A DNA stretch of 64,000 nt from Candidatus Microbacterium colombiense (GCA_029203165.1 CP119308.1:434001-498000), one strand, 5' to 3'. Shown: positions 7,170-16,465, counted from the first letter of the stretch. The notes: a model not told the origin generated them from the letters alone. Numbers and translations: made by a program.

Positions 7170-8273
7170 TCACTCGAACCCCGGGTACTCCTGCAGCTTC
7201 TTCTCGAATTCGGCACGGTCGGACTCGCGCAGCACGGCGCTGGCGATCACGGCGAGCTGCAGACCCTCCAACGGCTCGCCCGTGCGGGCGTTCTGGGCCT
7301 CACGTGCGACCAGGAAGTCTCCGGTCGGATCGTTCGAGAGGTCGTAGATGTTCGCGTAGAACCGCAGAGGCTCGGGGTAGTTCTCGGTGTAGTACTCCCA
7401 CGTGTGCTGGGTGCGCGGGTCGTCGCTGCCGTAGAGCTTCGCGATCATCGAGGGATCGACGCTGGAGTTGACCGGATCGTTGAAGCTGTACAGATTCCAC
7501 AGTCCGTGCTCGATGACGACCTCGTCGATCACGCGCATGACCTCCGCCTTGCGCGCCGGATCCTGGATCGGCTCGTTCGTCGCCCACCCGACCGAGGTGT
7601 ATTCGAAGAGCATCGACTCCCCGCCGTAGCCGTTGCGCTCCGGGCGCAGGTCCTCGTCGCCCACCGGCACCCAGGTGTACCCGAACCGTTCGCTCAGGCG
7701 CGTGCGGATGTCGGCGAACAGGCTGTCGGCCGCGGCCCGCACCTCTTCGAGCGACTGCTGGTTCAGCACGTTCTGCGACGCCGTGCCCTTGATGCCGGGG
7801 TACGCCTCCTCGTGCTTCTGCTGCTCGGTCTTGACCCCGTCGTAGTTCCCCGAGGCCGAGGTCTGCAGCGCGCTCATGCCGCCGACGGTCGCGACGTTGA
7901 ACAGGATCGTGATCACCAGGGCGACAGCGCCGAGTCGTCGACCGCGGGCCGAGATCAGCGCCGCGACGATGACCGCGACGATCACGAGCTGCAGGGCGAG
8001 CATCGTCGCGCCGTAGAGCAGATCGGTGCCCCCGGCGAGCAGTGCACCGATCAGGATCAGCGCGAACAGGATGGCGGCGAGCAGAGCGATCCACCCGATG
8101 GCGTTCGCGGGCTGCTTCTCGGCGGCAACCGAAGGGTCGGTGACGGGCAGGGGAGGAACCCAGGATTCCGGACCCTGCTGTCGGCGCGCACCCTTGTATC
8201 CACCGGGCGGGGGAAGGGGCGGCGCCCCCTCGGTCCCAGCGATGTACCGCGCGCGCTGCTTCTCGTGATCCAT
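7170..8273 (-). CDS. Membrane protein of the MoxR cluster, function unknown
   Basis: 367 residues. A proline-rich cytoplasmic N-terminus (PPLPPPGG) is followed by three or four membrane helices (residues about 60-150: WIALLAAILFALILIGALL and later) and a 215-residue soluble C-terminal domain, probably extracytoplasmic, with many aromatic residues. I recognise no named family. The ATG at 8273 gives a TGATG overlap with the upstream gene; another ATG two codons upstream is possible. As the last gene of the MoxR/DUF58/VWA run it is probably co-expressed with the cell-envelope complex. Confidence 0.6.
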   Translation of the reverse strand: MDHEKQRARYIAGTEGAPPLPPPGGYKGARRQQGPESWVPPLPVTDPSVAAEKQPANAIGWIALLAAILFALILIGALLAGGTDLLYGATMLALQLVIVAVIVAALISARGRRLGAVALVITILFNVATVGGMSALQTSASGNYDGVKTEQQKHEEAYPGIKGTASQNVLNQQSLEEVRAAADSLFADIRTRLSERFGYTWVPVGDEDLRPERNGYGGESMLFEYTSVGWATNEPIQDPARKAEVMRVIDEVVIEHGLWNLYSFNDPVNSSVDPSMIAKLYGSDDPRTQHTWEYYTENYPEPLRFYANIYDLSNDPTGDFLVAREAQNARTGEPLEGLQLAVIASAVLRESDRAEFEKKLQEYPGFE

Positions 8274-9022
8274 CACCATGGCCTGTCCGTTCCCGAACCG
8301 CCGGGGTCGTCACTGTTCTGCTGCTGATCCCGCTCCTGCGTGCCCTGTTCGAGCTTGTCCTGCAGATCCTGCAGCTTGTCCTCCGATGGCTGGGGCTCCT
8401 GCTCGTCCGGCTCTTCGGCCGGCGGGGGCTGCTGCTGCTCCTGCTGCTTCTCCTTGAGACGCTGTTCCGCCTCGTCGAGGGTCTCGGACATGTCGCGCTG
8501 GGGGTCGGACGACTGCTGCTGCGCCTCGTCGCTGTTGCATGCGTCCGGCGTCTCGACCGTGATCGTGAGCGCCTCGGCATACAGCTGCGCGGCACCCGCG
8601 CCGTCGCCGTCCGCCCGGGCGGCATCGCCCATGCGTTCCACCACGAGTGCGAGGTTGATGCGCACGCCGCAGACCTCGAGGCCGCGCGCGAGATCGAGCG
8701 CCTCTTCGAGCTTCGCCCGGGCCTCGGGCAACTGTTCGGCTCCCGCGAGCGCGGTTCCCACGTTGAACGGCGCCTTGTACGGTTCGAACCAGTTCAGGAA
8801 CTCCTGCCCGCGGGCCGCCCCTTCGGATGCGGCGTAGTCATCGACCACGTAGGCGGTGATCGCCTGATGCGCGAAGGCGTACATGCTCAGCAGCTTGCCG
8901 ACGAAGAGCAGCGCGACGAGAGTGAGGGGCAGCGTGCCGATCGCGATCCATCGGCGGATGCGGCGGCGCCGGCGGTTCGACGCGAGCAGCGCGGCGGCAA
9001 CGTGCGAGGAGTCGAGGGTCAT
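8273..9022 (-). CDS. TPR-like membrane protein of the MoxR cluster
   Basis: 249 residues. One membrane helix near the N-terminus (WIAIGTLPLTLVALLFVGKLL), then a tetratricopeptide-like helical region (NVGTALAGAEQLPEARAKLEEALDLARG and INLALVVERMGDAARADGDGAGAAQLYAEAL), and a long Gln/Glu/Pro-rich tail rich in EQRLKEKQQEQQQPPP-like sequence. The arrangement recalls BatC/BatE TPR proteins that accompany BatA/BatB in aerotolerance clusters. Its ATG overlaps the stop of the upstream VWA gene as ATGA. Confidence 0.6.
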   Translation of the reverse strand: MTLDSSHVAAALLASNRRRRRIRRWIAIGTLPLTLVALLFVGKLLSMYAFAHQAITAYVVDDYAASEGAARGQEFLNWFEPYKAPFNVGTALAGAEQLPEARAKLEEALDLARGLEVCGVRINLALVVERMGDAARADGDGAGAAQLYAEALTITVETPDACNSDEAQQQSSDPQRDMSETLDEAEQRLKEKQQEQQQPPPAEEPDEQEPQPSEDKLQDLQDKLEQGTQERDQQQNSDDPGGSGTDRPW

Positions 9023-10074
9023 CGCGCGCCTCCTCTGCGTGCCGGGCCGTCGGGGCGTGGGGCGCGGAGCTGACGCAGCCGCGCGATGAGCATGGTCGCC
9101 CGTGTGAGCTCGAAGCCGAGGAGCGCCACGATCACGAGCGCGGCGATCCAGTACAGCTCGGTGACCTTGCCGGTCGTCCCGGATTCGGTGTAGCTCGTGG
9201 TCGTCGACGGGGCGTCGGGCAGCGTCGGTGCGGCATCCGCTGTGCGGTGCTGATACTCGACATCCAGCTGACCCGCGACGAGCTTCAGGTTCGTCTCGTC
9301 GATCGTCGACAGGGCATCGGAGCCCTCGTACTCGATGTAGTCCGATCCGCCCCCGGCCACGCCGCCCGTGGTGATGCGCATCGGTCCGCCCTCGGCCGTG
9401 CCGTAGCCGAAGACCGCGCCGCTGTCGGTGTACTTCGTGCTCGCCGAGAACGACTCCGGTGGGGAATCGACGGTCTGCTCGCCGTCGCCGAAGTAGAACA
9501 CCATGCGCGAGCGCTCCGGTGACGACTCCGCCGCACTCTTCAGCGTCTCGGCCAGGAGGGGGGCGGCGATGCCGATGGAGCTGCCGCGAGACAGACTCGT
9601 CACCTCGGGCCGGAGCACCTCGAGCGAACCCATGACCGCAGTGGTGTCGGTCGTGAGCGGCATCCGGAGCTCGGCGGCCGCATCGAAGGTGAGCAGGGCG
9701 AAGCGCGCACCGGGGTACTGCTGAACGATCGCCTGCACGTCCGCCCGCACGCCGTCGAGACGCGGACGGTCGCCGTCCCAGTCCTCGGCGACGATGCTGG
9801 CGGTGGTGTCGACCACGAGCACGATGTCGGTGTCTGTCGCGAGCGTCTGCGTCGCGCCACCCGGGATGCCGGGGCGCAACAGCATCGCCAGGCAGGCGAG
9901 CACCATCACCAGACGCAGCGCCCACAGGGATCGGTGCCGCACCGCGGCCGACGCGGGCGGTGGCGCACCCGTCGAGGAGCGGGGGACGCGCACGAGCAGC
10001 CAGACGACGAGCGCGACGATCGGCGCGAACAGCAGCACCAGCAGCAGAGGGTGCAGGACGGGCTGGAAGATCAC
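9019..10074 (-). CDS. VWA-domain membrane protein (BatB-like)
   Basis: 351 residues, starting at a GTG that overlaps the preceding stop as GTGA. Two N-terminal membrane helices (LHPLLLVLLFAPIVALVVWLLV and LRLVMVLACLAMLL) precede a von Willebrand A domain with the MIDAS-like start VVDTTASI (Thr in place of the usual first Ser) and FYFGDGE later, then a C-terminal helix ELYWIAALVIVALLGFEL. Such proteins partner MoxR ATPases in maturation or stress protection of envelope complexes. The second of two adjacent VWA genes, most likely heterodimer partners. Confidence 0.8.
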   Translation of the reverse strand: MIFQPVLHPLLLVLLFAPIVALVVWLLVRVPRSSTGAPPPASAAVRHRSLWALRLVMVLACLAMLLRPGIPGGATQTLATDTDIVLVVDTTASIVAEDWDGDRPRLDGVRADVQAIVQQYPGARFALLTFDAAAELRMPLTTDTTAVMGSLEVLRPEVTSLSRGSSIGIAAPLLAETLKSAAESSPERSRMVFYFGDGEQTVDSPPESFSASTKYTDSGAVFGYGTAEGGPMRITTGGVAGGGSDYIEYEGSDALSTIDETNLKLVAGQLDVEYQHRTADAAPTLPDAPSTTTSYTESGTTGKVTELYWIAALVIVALLGFELTRATMLIARLRQLRAPRPDGPARRGGAR

Positions 10075-11057
10075 AGTCGCACCCTCCAGACCACGATGAT
10101 GAACCCCAGCACGGCGACCGACAGCACGACGATCCAGAGGTTCGGTGTATCGGTCCACACGATCTGCGCCTCGCCGCGCAGTGCGGTGGCTTCCTGCTCC
10201 TGCACCTGGGTGACGATGTCGGCGACGGTCGTGGTGTCACGCAGCCCGAACGCCGCGCCACCGGTCGCCTCGGCCGCGGCGGCCAGCTGGGCGCTGACCT
10301 CTGCATCCTTGCCCTGCACCGGGTTCAGGGCGAAGACGCGAACACCCTTGTCCTTCGCATACGCCGCCGCCTCCTCCAACGTCACGATCGAGGCTCCGTT
10401 CACCTCGTTGTCGGTGGCGAAGATGACCGAGCGCGATCGCTCGTCGTCGAGGCGGTCGAACCCCATCGCGCAGGCCGCGAGCCCGTCGCCGATCAGCGAG
10501 GCGCCGTTGCCGTTGAGGGTGCCGACCCAGTGCTCGGGCACCTCGTCGACGTAGTCGAAGCTCTCCTTGATGCTCGCCAGATGCGTGCGGATGAAGTCGT
10601 AGTCATCCGTCAGCGGGAAGATCTGCACGGGAGAGCTGTTGAAGATCGTCAGCCCGATGCGCTCACCCTCGAAATCGTCGAGCAGCTCCTCGAAGACGCT
10701 CAACACCTCGACATCGACCTCGGTCATCGACCCGGAGACATCGAGGCACAGCATGATGTCTCGGCTGGTGTTGACCGGCTGAACGGTCTGCGACGACATC
10801 GGCCGCGCCGCCACGACCCCCGCCGTGATCACCGCGACGGCACCGAGCGCGAGGATGCCGGAGAGGGCGAGCACGCGCCGCAGGAGTGCGTCGCGGAAGC
10901 TGGGCAATGCGCGCAGACGCTCGGCGCGGGCGATGCGCGCGGTCTCGGCCTCGGCGGAGCGACCGGACCGACGAAGACCCAGCACCAGGCCGACGCCGAG
11001 GGCGACCACGACCACGCCGATCGCGACGAGGATCATCCAGAAGTTCGCTAGTGCCAC
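10071..11057 (-). CDS. VWA-domain membrane protein (BatA-like)
   Basis: 328 residues from a GTG (VALANFWMIL) that overlaps the previous gene by 10 nt. N-terminal helices FWMILVAIGVVVVALGVGLVLGL and LALSGILALGAVAVITAGVVAA flank a short loop; the VWA domain begins IMLCLDVSGSM with an intact DxSxS MIDAS metal site and continues GLTIFNSSPVQIFPLTDDYDF; a C-terminal helix closes the protein. Part of the MoxR cluster and translationally coupled to the second VWA gene by GTGA. Confidence 0.85.
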   Translation of the reverse strand: MALANFWMILVAIGVVVVALGVGLVLGLRRSGRSAEAETARIARAERLRALPSFRDALLRRVLALSGILALGAVAVITAGVVAARPMSSQTVQPVNTSRDIMLCLDVSGSMTEVDVEVLSVFEELLDDFEGERIGLTIFNSSPVQIFPLTDDYDFIRTHLASIKESFDYVDEVPEHWVGTLNGNGASLIGDGLAACAMGFDRLDDERSRSVIFATDNEVNGASIVTLEEAAAYAKDKGVRVFALNPVQGKDAEVSAQLAAAAEATGGAAFGLRDTTTVADIVTQVQEQEATALRGEAQIVWTDTPNLWIVVLSVAVLGFIIVVWRVRL

Positions 11058-11536
11058 GTGTGCACCACCGTTCGCGCCGCGGCGGCACCGGCGATCGGAT
11101 CGATCGGTGGTCCCTGGCGGAAGATGCTCGGGTAGTAATGACGACTCATCGCGTCGATCAGCGCGGGGTGCACGCCGCGGGACTTCAGATCGTCGAGCGC
11201 GAGCACGGGAGCCTCGAGCCCGCTGTACTCGTTGACGAAGGTGCGCACGACCCGACTCAGCTCGAGGTTCGCGTTGCGCGGTGTGAGCCGGCGCTCGCGG
11301 TAGTCGGTCTCGATCCGCTGGATGCGGTCGAGGTACTCGGTGCGCAGCTGCGAGAGCACGTCGCCCGTCGACGGCACCGGTCCCCCGGAGCCGGGCGCTG
11401 CGACGGCGCGGCGCGGTCTCGTCAGCACGATCACGAGCCAGGCGGCGGCGACCAGCAGCACGAGGATGCCGATGGCGAGCAGCATCCATCCCCAGCCGTA
11501 CTGCGCCGGCGGGTAGAGCTCATCAGAACCGGGCAT
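11048..11536 (-). CDS. Single-span membrane protein between DUF58 and VWA genes
   Basis: 162 residues: a short N-terminus, one membrane helix (WGWMLLAIGILVLLVAAAWLVIVL), then a Pro/Gly linker and a helical cytoplasmic domain (LSQLRTEYLDRIQRIETDYRERRL). Start ATG lies inside the end of the DUF58 gene (14-nt overlap) and its stop overlaps the VWA start by 10 nt. Its place corresponds to the small membrane subunits (DUF4381-type) often found between DUF58 and VWA genes; the family assignment is inference. Confidence 0.65.
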   Translation of the reverse strand: MPGSDELYPPAQYGWGWMLLAIGILVLLVAAAWLVIVLTRPRRAVAAPGSGGPVPSTGDVLSQLRTEYLDRIQRIETDYRERRLTPRNANLELSRVVRTFVNEYSGLEAPVLALDDLKSRGVHPALIDAMSRHYYPSIFRQGPPIDPIAGAAAARTVVHTWH

Positions 11537-12410
11537 TCGACCTCCGGTTCAACAGGTGCAGAAGCTGCGCGACCGCGTCGTCCTGCCCGTCGAGCACCGC
11601 ATGGCTGATCTCCATACGGGTCAGGGCGTCGGCGAGGTGCACGGCTTCGGCCTGCGTCTGCGCGGTCAGCTCGCGCACGATGCCGAGGTCGCCCTGCACG
11701 AAGTCGGGCACCTGCCATCGGCTGTCGACATCGCTGCGGGTGCGTCCGGTGGGGTGATCGAGCACCGGTTCGGCGTCGCGCACCGTGAGCCACAGCACAT
11801 CGTGCTGCACGCGCAGGCGCCGCAGCATCCGCTCCGTCTCCGGTGTGATCGGGGTCTCGTCGGTGACGACGACCACGATCATCCGGCGCGAGATCGTGCG
11901 GGTGACGTACGAGAGCAACGCGTCGCGGTCACTCGGGGCCGTGCTCTGCTCGATGGCTCGGTCGATCGTGCGCAATGCGTGCTCGAGCGCACCCTCGCTG
12001 CGACCGGGAGCCAGCCGGCGCACGCGGGCGGCATCGCCGTAGACGGCGGTGAAGTCGTCGCCGTGTCGCAGCGACAGCACGCCGAGCGCGCCGGTCGCCA
12101 GCACGGCGAGGTCGCGCTTGGGCCGTTCGTCGGCGGCGAGGGCGGTCATCGAGCGCCCCGTGTCGACCACGAACATGACGGTGTGCATGCGCGTCGCCCG
12201 GGAGCGCTTGACGAGCGGGGTGCCCAGGCGGGCGGTCGCGCGCCAGTCGATGTCGCGCACCTGGTCGCCGTACTCGTAGGCGCGCAGATCCTCGAAGTCG
12301 AGACTGCGTCCGTGCAGCAGCGATGCGTAGGCGCCGTCGAGCGCGTGCATCGACTTGCGCGACGAGTGGATGAAGAGCTTGCTCTTCACCTGCGCGATCA
12401 GACTGGCCAT
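11523..12410 (-). CDS. DUF58 domain protein
   Basis: 295 residues. Carries the DUF58 signature in DFEDLRAYEYGDQVRDIDWRA (the R-x-Y-x-x-GD-x-x-R-x-IDW pattern) followed by a degenerate VWA-like fold, TVMFVVDTGRSM and later MIVVVVTDETP. No membrane segment is seen, so this is a soluble version. DUF58 proteins act with MoxR ATPases on VWA membrane proteins. 17 nt downstream of the MoxR gene and overlapping the next gene, so in one operon. Confidence 0.85.
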   Translation of the reverse strand: MASLIAQVKSKLFIHSSRKSMHALDGAYASLLHGRSLDFEDLRAYEYGDQVRDIDWRATARLGTPLVKRSRATRMHTVMFVVDTGRSMTALAADERPKRDLAVLATGALGVLSLRHGDDFTAVYGDAARVRRLAPGRSEGALEHALRTIDRAIEQSTAPSDRDALLSYVTRTISRRMIVVVVTDETPITPETERMLRRLRVQHDVLWLTVRDAEPVLDHPTGRTRSDVDSRWQVPDFVQGDLGIVRELTAQTQAEAVHLADALTRMEISHAVLDGQDDAVAQLLHLLNRRSNARF

Positions 12411-12427
12411 GTGCGGGAGAACCGGGA

Positions 12428-13570
12428 TCAGGGGGTGGGCACCGCGCCGAAGATCTGATCGATGATCTCCTCGCTGCGGATGCCCTCGGCGTCGGCTTCG
12501 AACGTCAACAGCACGCGGTGGCGCAGCACCAGATGACGGAGCTCGCGGATGTCTTCGGGGAGCACGTGCGCGCGCCCCTTGAGCAGCGCGAGCGCGCGGG
12601 ACGCCTGCAGGAAAGCGATGCTGGCGCGCGGGCTGGCTCCGTACTTGATGAAGCGTGCGCGCTCCTCGCCGATGTACGGCGCGGGGTTGCGGGTCACGTA
12701 GGCGATCGACACGATGTAGTTGCGGATCGCGGGGTCGACGTAGATGCGACTCGCGACGTCCTGCAACAGGTGCACATCGTCGAGGGAGACGGCGCTGGTG
12801 ACATGACGGTCGGGATCGAGCACGCCGGAGTCGATGCGGCTGAGGATCTCGAACTCCTCGGCCGGGCTCGGGTACTCCACGATCTCCTTGAGCAGGAAGC
12901 GGTCCATCTGCGCCTCGGGCAGTTCGTACGTGCCCTCCTGCTCGATCGGGTTCTGCGTCGCGATCACGAGGAAGGGCTTGGGCAGGTGATGCACCTCGCC
13001 GCCGATCGTGGTCTGGTGCTCCTGCATCGCCTCGAGCATGGCGCTCTGCGTCTTGGCGCTGGAGCGGTTGATCTCGTCGAGCAGCACGAAGTTCGCGTGC
13101 ACCGGGCCCAGCACCGTGCGGAACGAGCCCGTCGCGGAGTCGTAGATCTGGCTGCCGGTGATGTCGCTGGGCAGCAGGTCGGGGGTGCACTGGATGCGCT
13201 TGAACTGGGCCTTGACGGTGTCGGCGAGTGTGCTGGCGGCGGTGGTCTTCGCGAGCCCCGGCACGCTCTCGAGCAGGATGTGGCCGCCGGCGATGAGTGA
13301 CACGAGCAGGCTCGTGCGCAGCCGCTCCTGGCCGACCATCTTGGCCGAGTACGAGTCGGAGACGATCTTCAGAACCTCGGCGGCGCGCGACATCTCGGCC
13401 GCGGTCGGTGCATCCTTCGCGAGTGCGCTGGGCGCGGGCGCGGCGGGAGCGGCGGGCGCGGCGGGAGCGGCGGGCGCGGCGGGTGCGGGAGCGGATGCGG
13501 CGGCAGGAGGCGCGGGCGGAGGCGGCGGTGCGGATGCCGTCGGCGGATTGTGCAGGTCGGGTTCGTTCAT
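12428..13570 (-). CDS. MoxR-family AAA+ ATPase
   Basis: 380 residues. The AAA+ core has the Walker A segment ESVPGLAKTT, Walker B FVLLDEINRSS, sensor region VIATQNPIEQEGTYELPEAQMDRFLLK and a lid domain ending in TFEADAEGIRSEEIIDQIF. MoxR proteins are chaperone-like ATPases that assemble or activate VWA-domain partners. The first 50 residues are a low-complexity Ala-Pro tract, probably a flexible tail not found in most family members. Leads the DUF58/VWA genes downstream. Confidence 0.92.
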   Translation of the reverse strand: MNEPDLHNPPTASAPPPPPAPPAAASAPAPAAPAAPAAPAAPAAPAPSALAKDAPTAAEMSRAAEVLKIVSDSYSAKMVGQERLRTSLLVSLIAGGHILLESVPGLAKTTAASTLADTVKAQFKRIQCTPDLLPSDITGSQIYDSATGSFRTVLGPVHANFVLLDEINRSSAKTQSAMLEAMQEHQTTIGGEVHHLPKPFLVIATQNPIEQEGTYELPEAQMDRFLLKEIVEYPSPAEEFEILSRIDSGVLDPDRHVTSAVSLDDVHLLQDVASRIYVDPAIRNYIVSIAYVTRNPAPYIGEERARFIKYGASPRASIAFLQASRALALLKGRAHVLPEDIRELRHLVLRHRVLLTFEADAEGIRSEEIIDQIFGAVPTP

Positions 13571-13684
13571 CGTTCTCTTCGTCTCCCTCGTCCACACCGG
13601 GGCCGCGCGGCCCCTCCGCCGACCAGCGTAATCGGTGCGCCTGACGTCGGGCCGCCCCGGGCACGTTTGCACGACCGGAGAACA

Positions 13685-13719
13685 GATGCACGACCGATCC
13701 CGCGCATCGGTCGTGCATC
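13685..13719. terminator. 14-bp hairpin with repeated TGCACGACC words
   Basis: GATGCACGACCGAT (13685-13698) and ATCGGTCGTGCATC (13706-13719) form a perfect stem with a 7-nt loop, 25 nt beyond the stop of the upstream membrane-protein gene. Further copies of GCACGACC/GGTCGTGC flank it (about 13668 and 13728). Most likely a terminator between that gene and moxR; a protein site is the alternative. Confidence 0.55.
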
Positions 13720-13743
13720 CGAGTGCGGGTCGTGCAGGTGTGC

Positions 13744-14445
13744 CTACTCGGAGGCGACGCGGATGCCGCGGCGGCGGCCGACCCAGACGACCCCGGCGGC
13801 GACGGCGATGATCGCGACCGCGATGCCGACGATGTACCCCGCGACTCCCAGATATCCGCCCGGCACCTGGTTCGGGTCGAGGAACGGGTAGGGGTACCAC
13901 CAGGGGTTGCCGCTGAGCGGGGCGGTGATGAAGTTCGCCCGCAGCAGGGTGTACACGGCCCAGACGATCGGGAAGATCGCCGCGATCCCGACCGCCGACC
14001 AGCCGAGCGCGCGGCGGCGGGGAGCGAAGAGCACATCGGCGAGCATGAGCAACGGGATGATCACGTGCAGGCTCTCGTTGGTCCACACCTCGGAGACGCC
14101 ATCGAGTGGGATGTTGCGCAGCAGCAGGTTGTAGACGATGCCGGTGACGATCATGTACGTGCTGACACAGGCGAAGAGCAGCGTGAGCCACCGCGGCTCT
14201 GGCGTGTTCTCGCGCCGCGCGCGCAGCATCCAGATCGCACCGATCGCGAAGGTGATCACGGCGCCGATGTTGGAGAGCACGGTGAAGTAGCTGAAGAAGT
14301 TCGCCACGACGGTGGGAACGTGGCTGCCCCACGCGGTCGTCGCCGCCAGGGCATTGTCGATCGACATCGAGATCTGACGGATCAGCGCCGCCGTGCCGAG
14401 AAGGGCTGCGGCGATGCGCAGAAAGGGCCACCAGGTCGTCATCAT
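13744..14445 (-). CDS. Pr6Pr-family membrane protein
   Basis: 233 residues with six predicted membrane helices and the pattern FFSYFTVLSNIGAVITFAIGA, TGIVYNLLLRNIP, NESLHVIIPLLMLADVLF and PLSGNPWWYPYPFLDP. These blocks are typical of the Pr6Pr/FAR-17a-like bacterial membrane family; biochemical function is unknown in bacteria, though eukaryotic relatives (AIG1/ADTRP) are threonine hydrolases of fatty-acid esters. Two start ATGs are adjacent; I use the first. A strong hairpin separates it from the MoxR operon. Confidence 0.75.
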   Translation of the reverse strand: MMTTWWPFLRIAAALLGTAALIRQISMSIDNALAATTAWGSHVPTVVANFFSYFTVLSNIGAVITFAIGAIWMLRARRENTPEPRWLTLLFACVSTYMIVTGIVYNLLLRNIPLDGVSEVWTNESLHVIIPLLMLADVLFAPRRRALGWSAVGIAAIFPIVWAVYTLLRANFITAPLSGNPWWYPYPFLDPNQVPGGYLGVAGYIVGIAVAIIAVAAGVVWVGRRRGIRVASE

Positions 14446-14562
14446 GCCTCCGCCGCCACTGTAGCGGGCAGGGAGAGACGACCTTCGAGGGAAATTGCTG
14501 GATCGACATCCCGGAATATCGGTAGTCTCCTGCACAAAGGGCGTCGGTCCGAGGCGTCGTGA

Positions 14563-15486
14563 CAGGGGCAGGATGAGCGAGACCGCTGCGAAGGTGACCA
14601 CGAACACGAGGTCAACTGGCGTGCGGTGCACATCCAGACCGGCAACAGCATCCAGATCGTGCCGAACTCGACGCTGTCGGGGGCGTCGTTCACGAACATG
14701 AGCGCACCGACCGGCACGTATTCCGCCACGACGACGGTGACATTCACCACCGACGATCCGCCGCACGAGGTCATGGCACTGCTGACCGAGATCGCCGATG
14801 TGCTGCCGATGAGGCTGGAAGACGAGCGCGCCGAGGTCGACTACCTCGGCAAGGGTGCGTACGAGGTCACGATCCCCGTGCACGCCCCCGCCGAGGCGCA
14901 ACGGGCGCTCTCCCTCTACCTCTCCTGGCTCTGGTACGCCTCGCGTCGGCGCGGATTCGCGCTCGACGGCGACTCCAGCGACCCGATCGCCGAACCCTCG
15001 CGACTGGTCGAGGCGATCGAGCGGGTCGGACCGACACTGCATCTGCGCGACGAGGATCGCGAGGAGGTGCTCGCGACCTCCCGCCTCGAGCGGTACGGCA
15101 TCGGCGAGATCGTGTTGCGGTCGGGCATCGTGCCCGACCGCGTGATGATCATCGTCTCGGGTCGTGCCACCCTCGCGCTGGAGGCGGACGGGGGACGGAT
15201 CGACTTCGGATCGGCCGAGCCCGGCGACCTGATCGGCCACACGGCTCTGACGCGCGAGCGCACGCAGGCCCTCACGGTGGCGTCCGACATCCTCACCGTG
15301 CTCTCGGTGCCGCTCGGGACCGTCGATGCGCTGATCCGCACCCGCCCGCGTCTGGCGGCGGAGATCGGTGAGGCGCTGGAGCTCAAGCGCAAGCTCGCCG
15401 CCGATGCGCTCGCCGCGCTCGGGCTCTCGCGGGCGGCGGTGACGGAACGTCGGTCGCCGGGGCGCGGGCAGAGCGGACTGCGCTGA
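14563..15486 (+). pseudogene. 5'-truncated MscS-like channel with cyclic-nucleotide-binding domain
   Basis: The open frame begins after a stop at 14560-14562. It first reads GDHEHEVNWRAVHIQTGNS and IQIVPNSTL, which is the middle of an MscS mechanosensitive-channel beta domain (the EVNWR...I.IPN segment), continues through the MscS C-terminal alpha/beta domain, and ends with a cNMP-binding-like domain (RSGIVPDRVMIIVSGRATL, EPGDLIGHTAL). The membrane helices and first half of the beta domain are missing and no ATG precedes the homologous region; the only available starts are internal (GTG at 14626, giving 286 residues). I read this as a broken gene, although a soluble fragment could still be translated. 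Confidence 0.7.
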
Positions 15487-15543
15487 TCCGCGTGCTTCTC
15501 GAATGATCCGGCTGCTTCTCAGGTGATCCGCGTGCTTCTCAGC
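15484..15543. repeat. Three 20-bp tandem repeats
   Basis: TGATCCGCGTGCTTCTCgaa, then two variants of the same unit, in tandem between two convergent genes. The last unit includes the stop codon of the DMT transporter gene on the other strand. Confidence 0.8.
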
Positions 15544-16465
15544 GACGAGTCCGGTGCCCCCAGCGCAGGCGTGTGACGAGGACTCCGAGCAGGCACAGCG
15601 CCCCGCCCAGGAACATGAGCGGTGTCGGCACCTCACCGAGGATCGCCCACGACATCAGGATGGCGACGGCCGGCACCACATACGTCGTGGCCGACGTCTG
15701 GCCCGCGCTGCTGCGCTGAAGCACGTAGGCCCAGGTCGTGAAGGCGATCGCCGTCGGGAAGATGCCGAGGTAGACGACCCAGAGCGTGGCGTCGAGCGGG
15801 GCGGTCTGCACGGCCTCGATGAGGCTGCCCGTCCAGGGGAGCAGGGCGACGGTCCCCGCGAGGGCGCCGAACCACGTCAGCGTCGTCGCGTCGGCCCCGG
15901 CGCTGAGCAGATGCTTCTGCACGAGCGTGCAGCCGGCGTACATCACCGCGGCGAGCAGGGCGAGCAGCAGTCCGGTGATGTCGGGCCCCGCGCTCGTCGA
16001 GGAGTTCATGCCGATCAGCACGACGCCGAGGAAGGCGATCGGCGCCCCGATGACCAGCGGCTTCGGGAAGCCCTCGCGCAGGAACAGCCCGCTGAAGATC
16101 ACGACCATGAGGGGTGCGAGGTTCACGACCATCGCGGCCGTGCCGGCGTCGAGCGTGCGCTCGGCGGCGTTGAGGGCCAGGTTGTAGATGCAGAACCAGC
16201 CGACGCCCCACACCGCGATGAGCCACCAGTGCCGCTTCGCCGGTATGCGGATGCCGTGCCGCACCGCGATGATCGCGAGCACGACGCTGCCCACGGCCAT
16301 GCGCAGCAACGCCAGGGCACCGGGATCGAAGTGCGGGCCGGCGCCGCGGATGCCGATGAACGCGGATGCCCACAGCACGACCGTGACCAGGGCCGCGACG
16401 AGCACGAGCGGCCCCTGCGTCTTCGTGCCGGGGCGGCCGGGCGCACCGGAGGGGACTTCTGACAT
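15539..16465 (-). CDS. EamA/DMT-family transporter
   Basis: 308 residues starting MSEVPSGAPGRPG; a longer version from an ATG 21 codons upstream is less likely because it would cover the promoter region. Ten hydrophobic segments arranged as two EamA repeats, with typical blocks WASAFIGIRGAGPHFDPGALALLRM, LAPLMVVIFSGLFLREGF and AILMSWAILGEVPTPLMFLGGALCLLGV. Members export metabolites such as amino acids or nucleosides; substrate unknown. Transcribed toward the truncated MscS gene. Confidence 0.9.
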   Translation of the reverse strand: MSEVPSGAPGRPGTKTQGPLVLVAALVTVVLWASAFIGIRGAGPHFDPGALALLRMAVGSVVLAIIAVRHGIRIPAKRHWWLIAVWGVGWFCIYNLALNAAERTLDAGTAAMVVNLAPLMVVIFSGLFLREGFPKPLVIGAPIAFLGVVLIGMNSSTSAGPDITGLLLALLAAVMYAGCTLVQKHLLSAGADATTLTWFGALAGTVALLPWTGSLIEAVQTAPLDATLWVVYLGIFPTAIAFTTWAYVLQRSSAGQTSATTYVVPAVAILMSWAILGEVPTPLMFLGGALCLLGVLVTRLRWGHRTRR

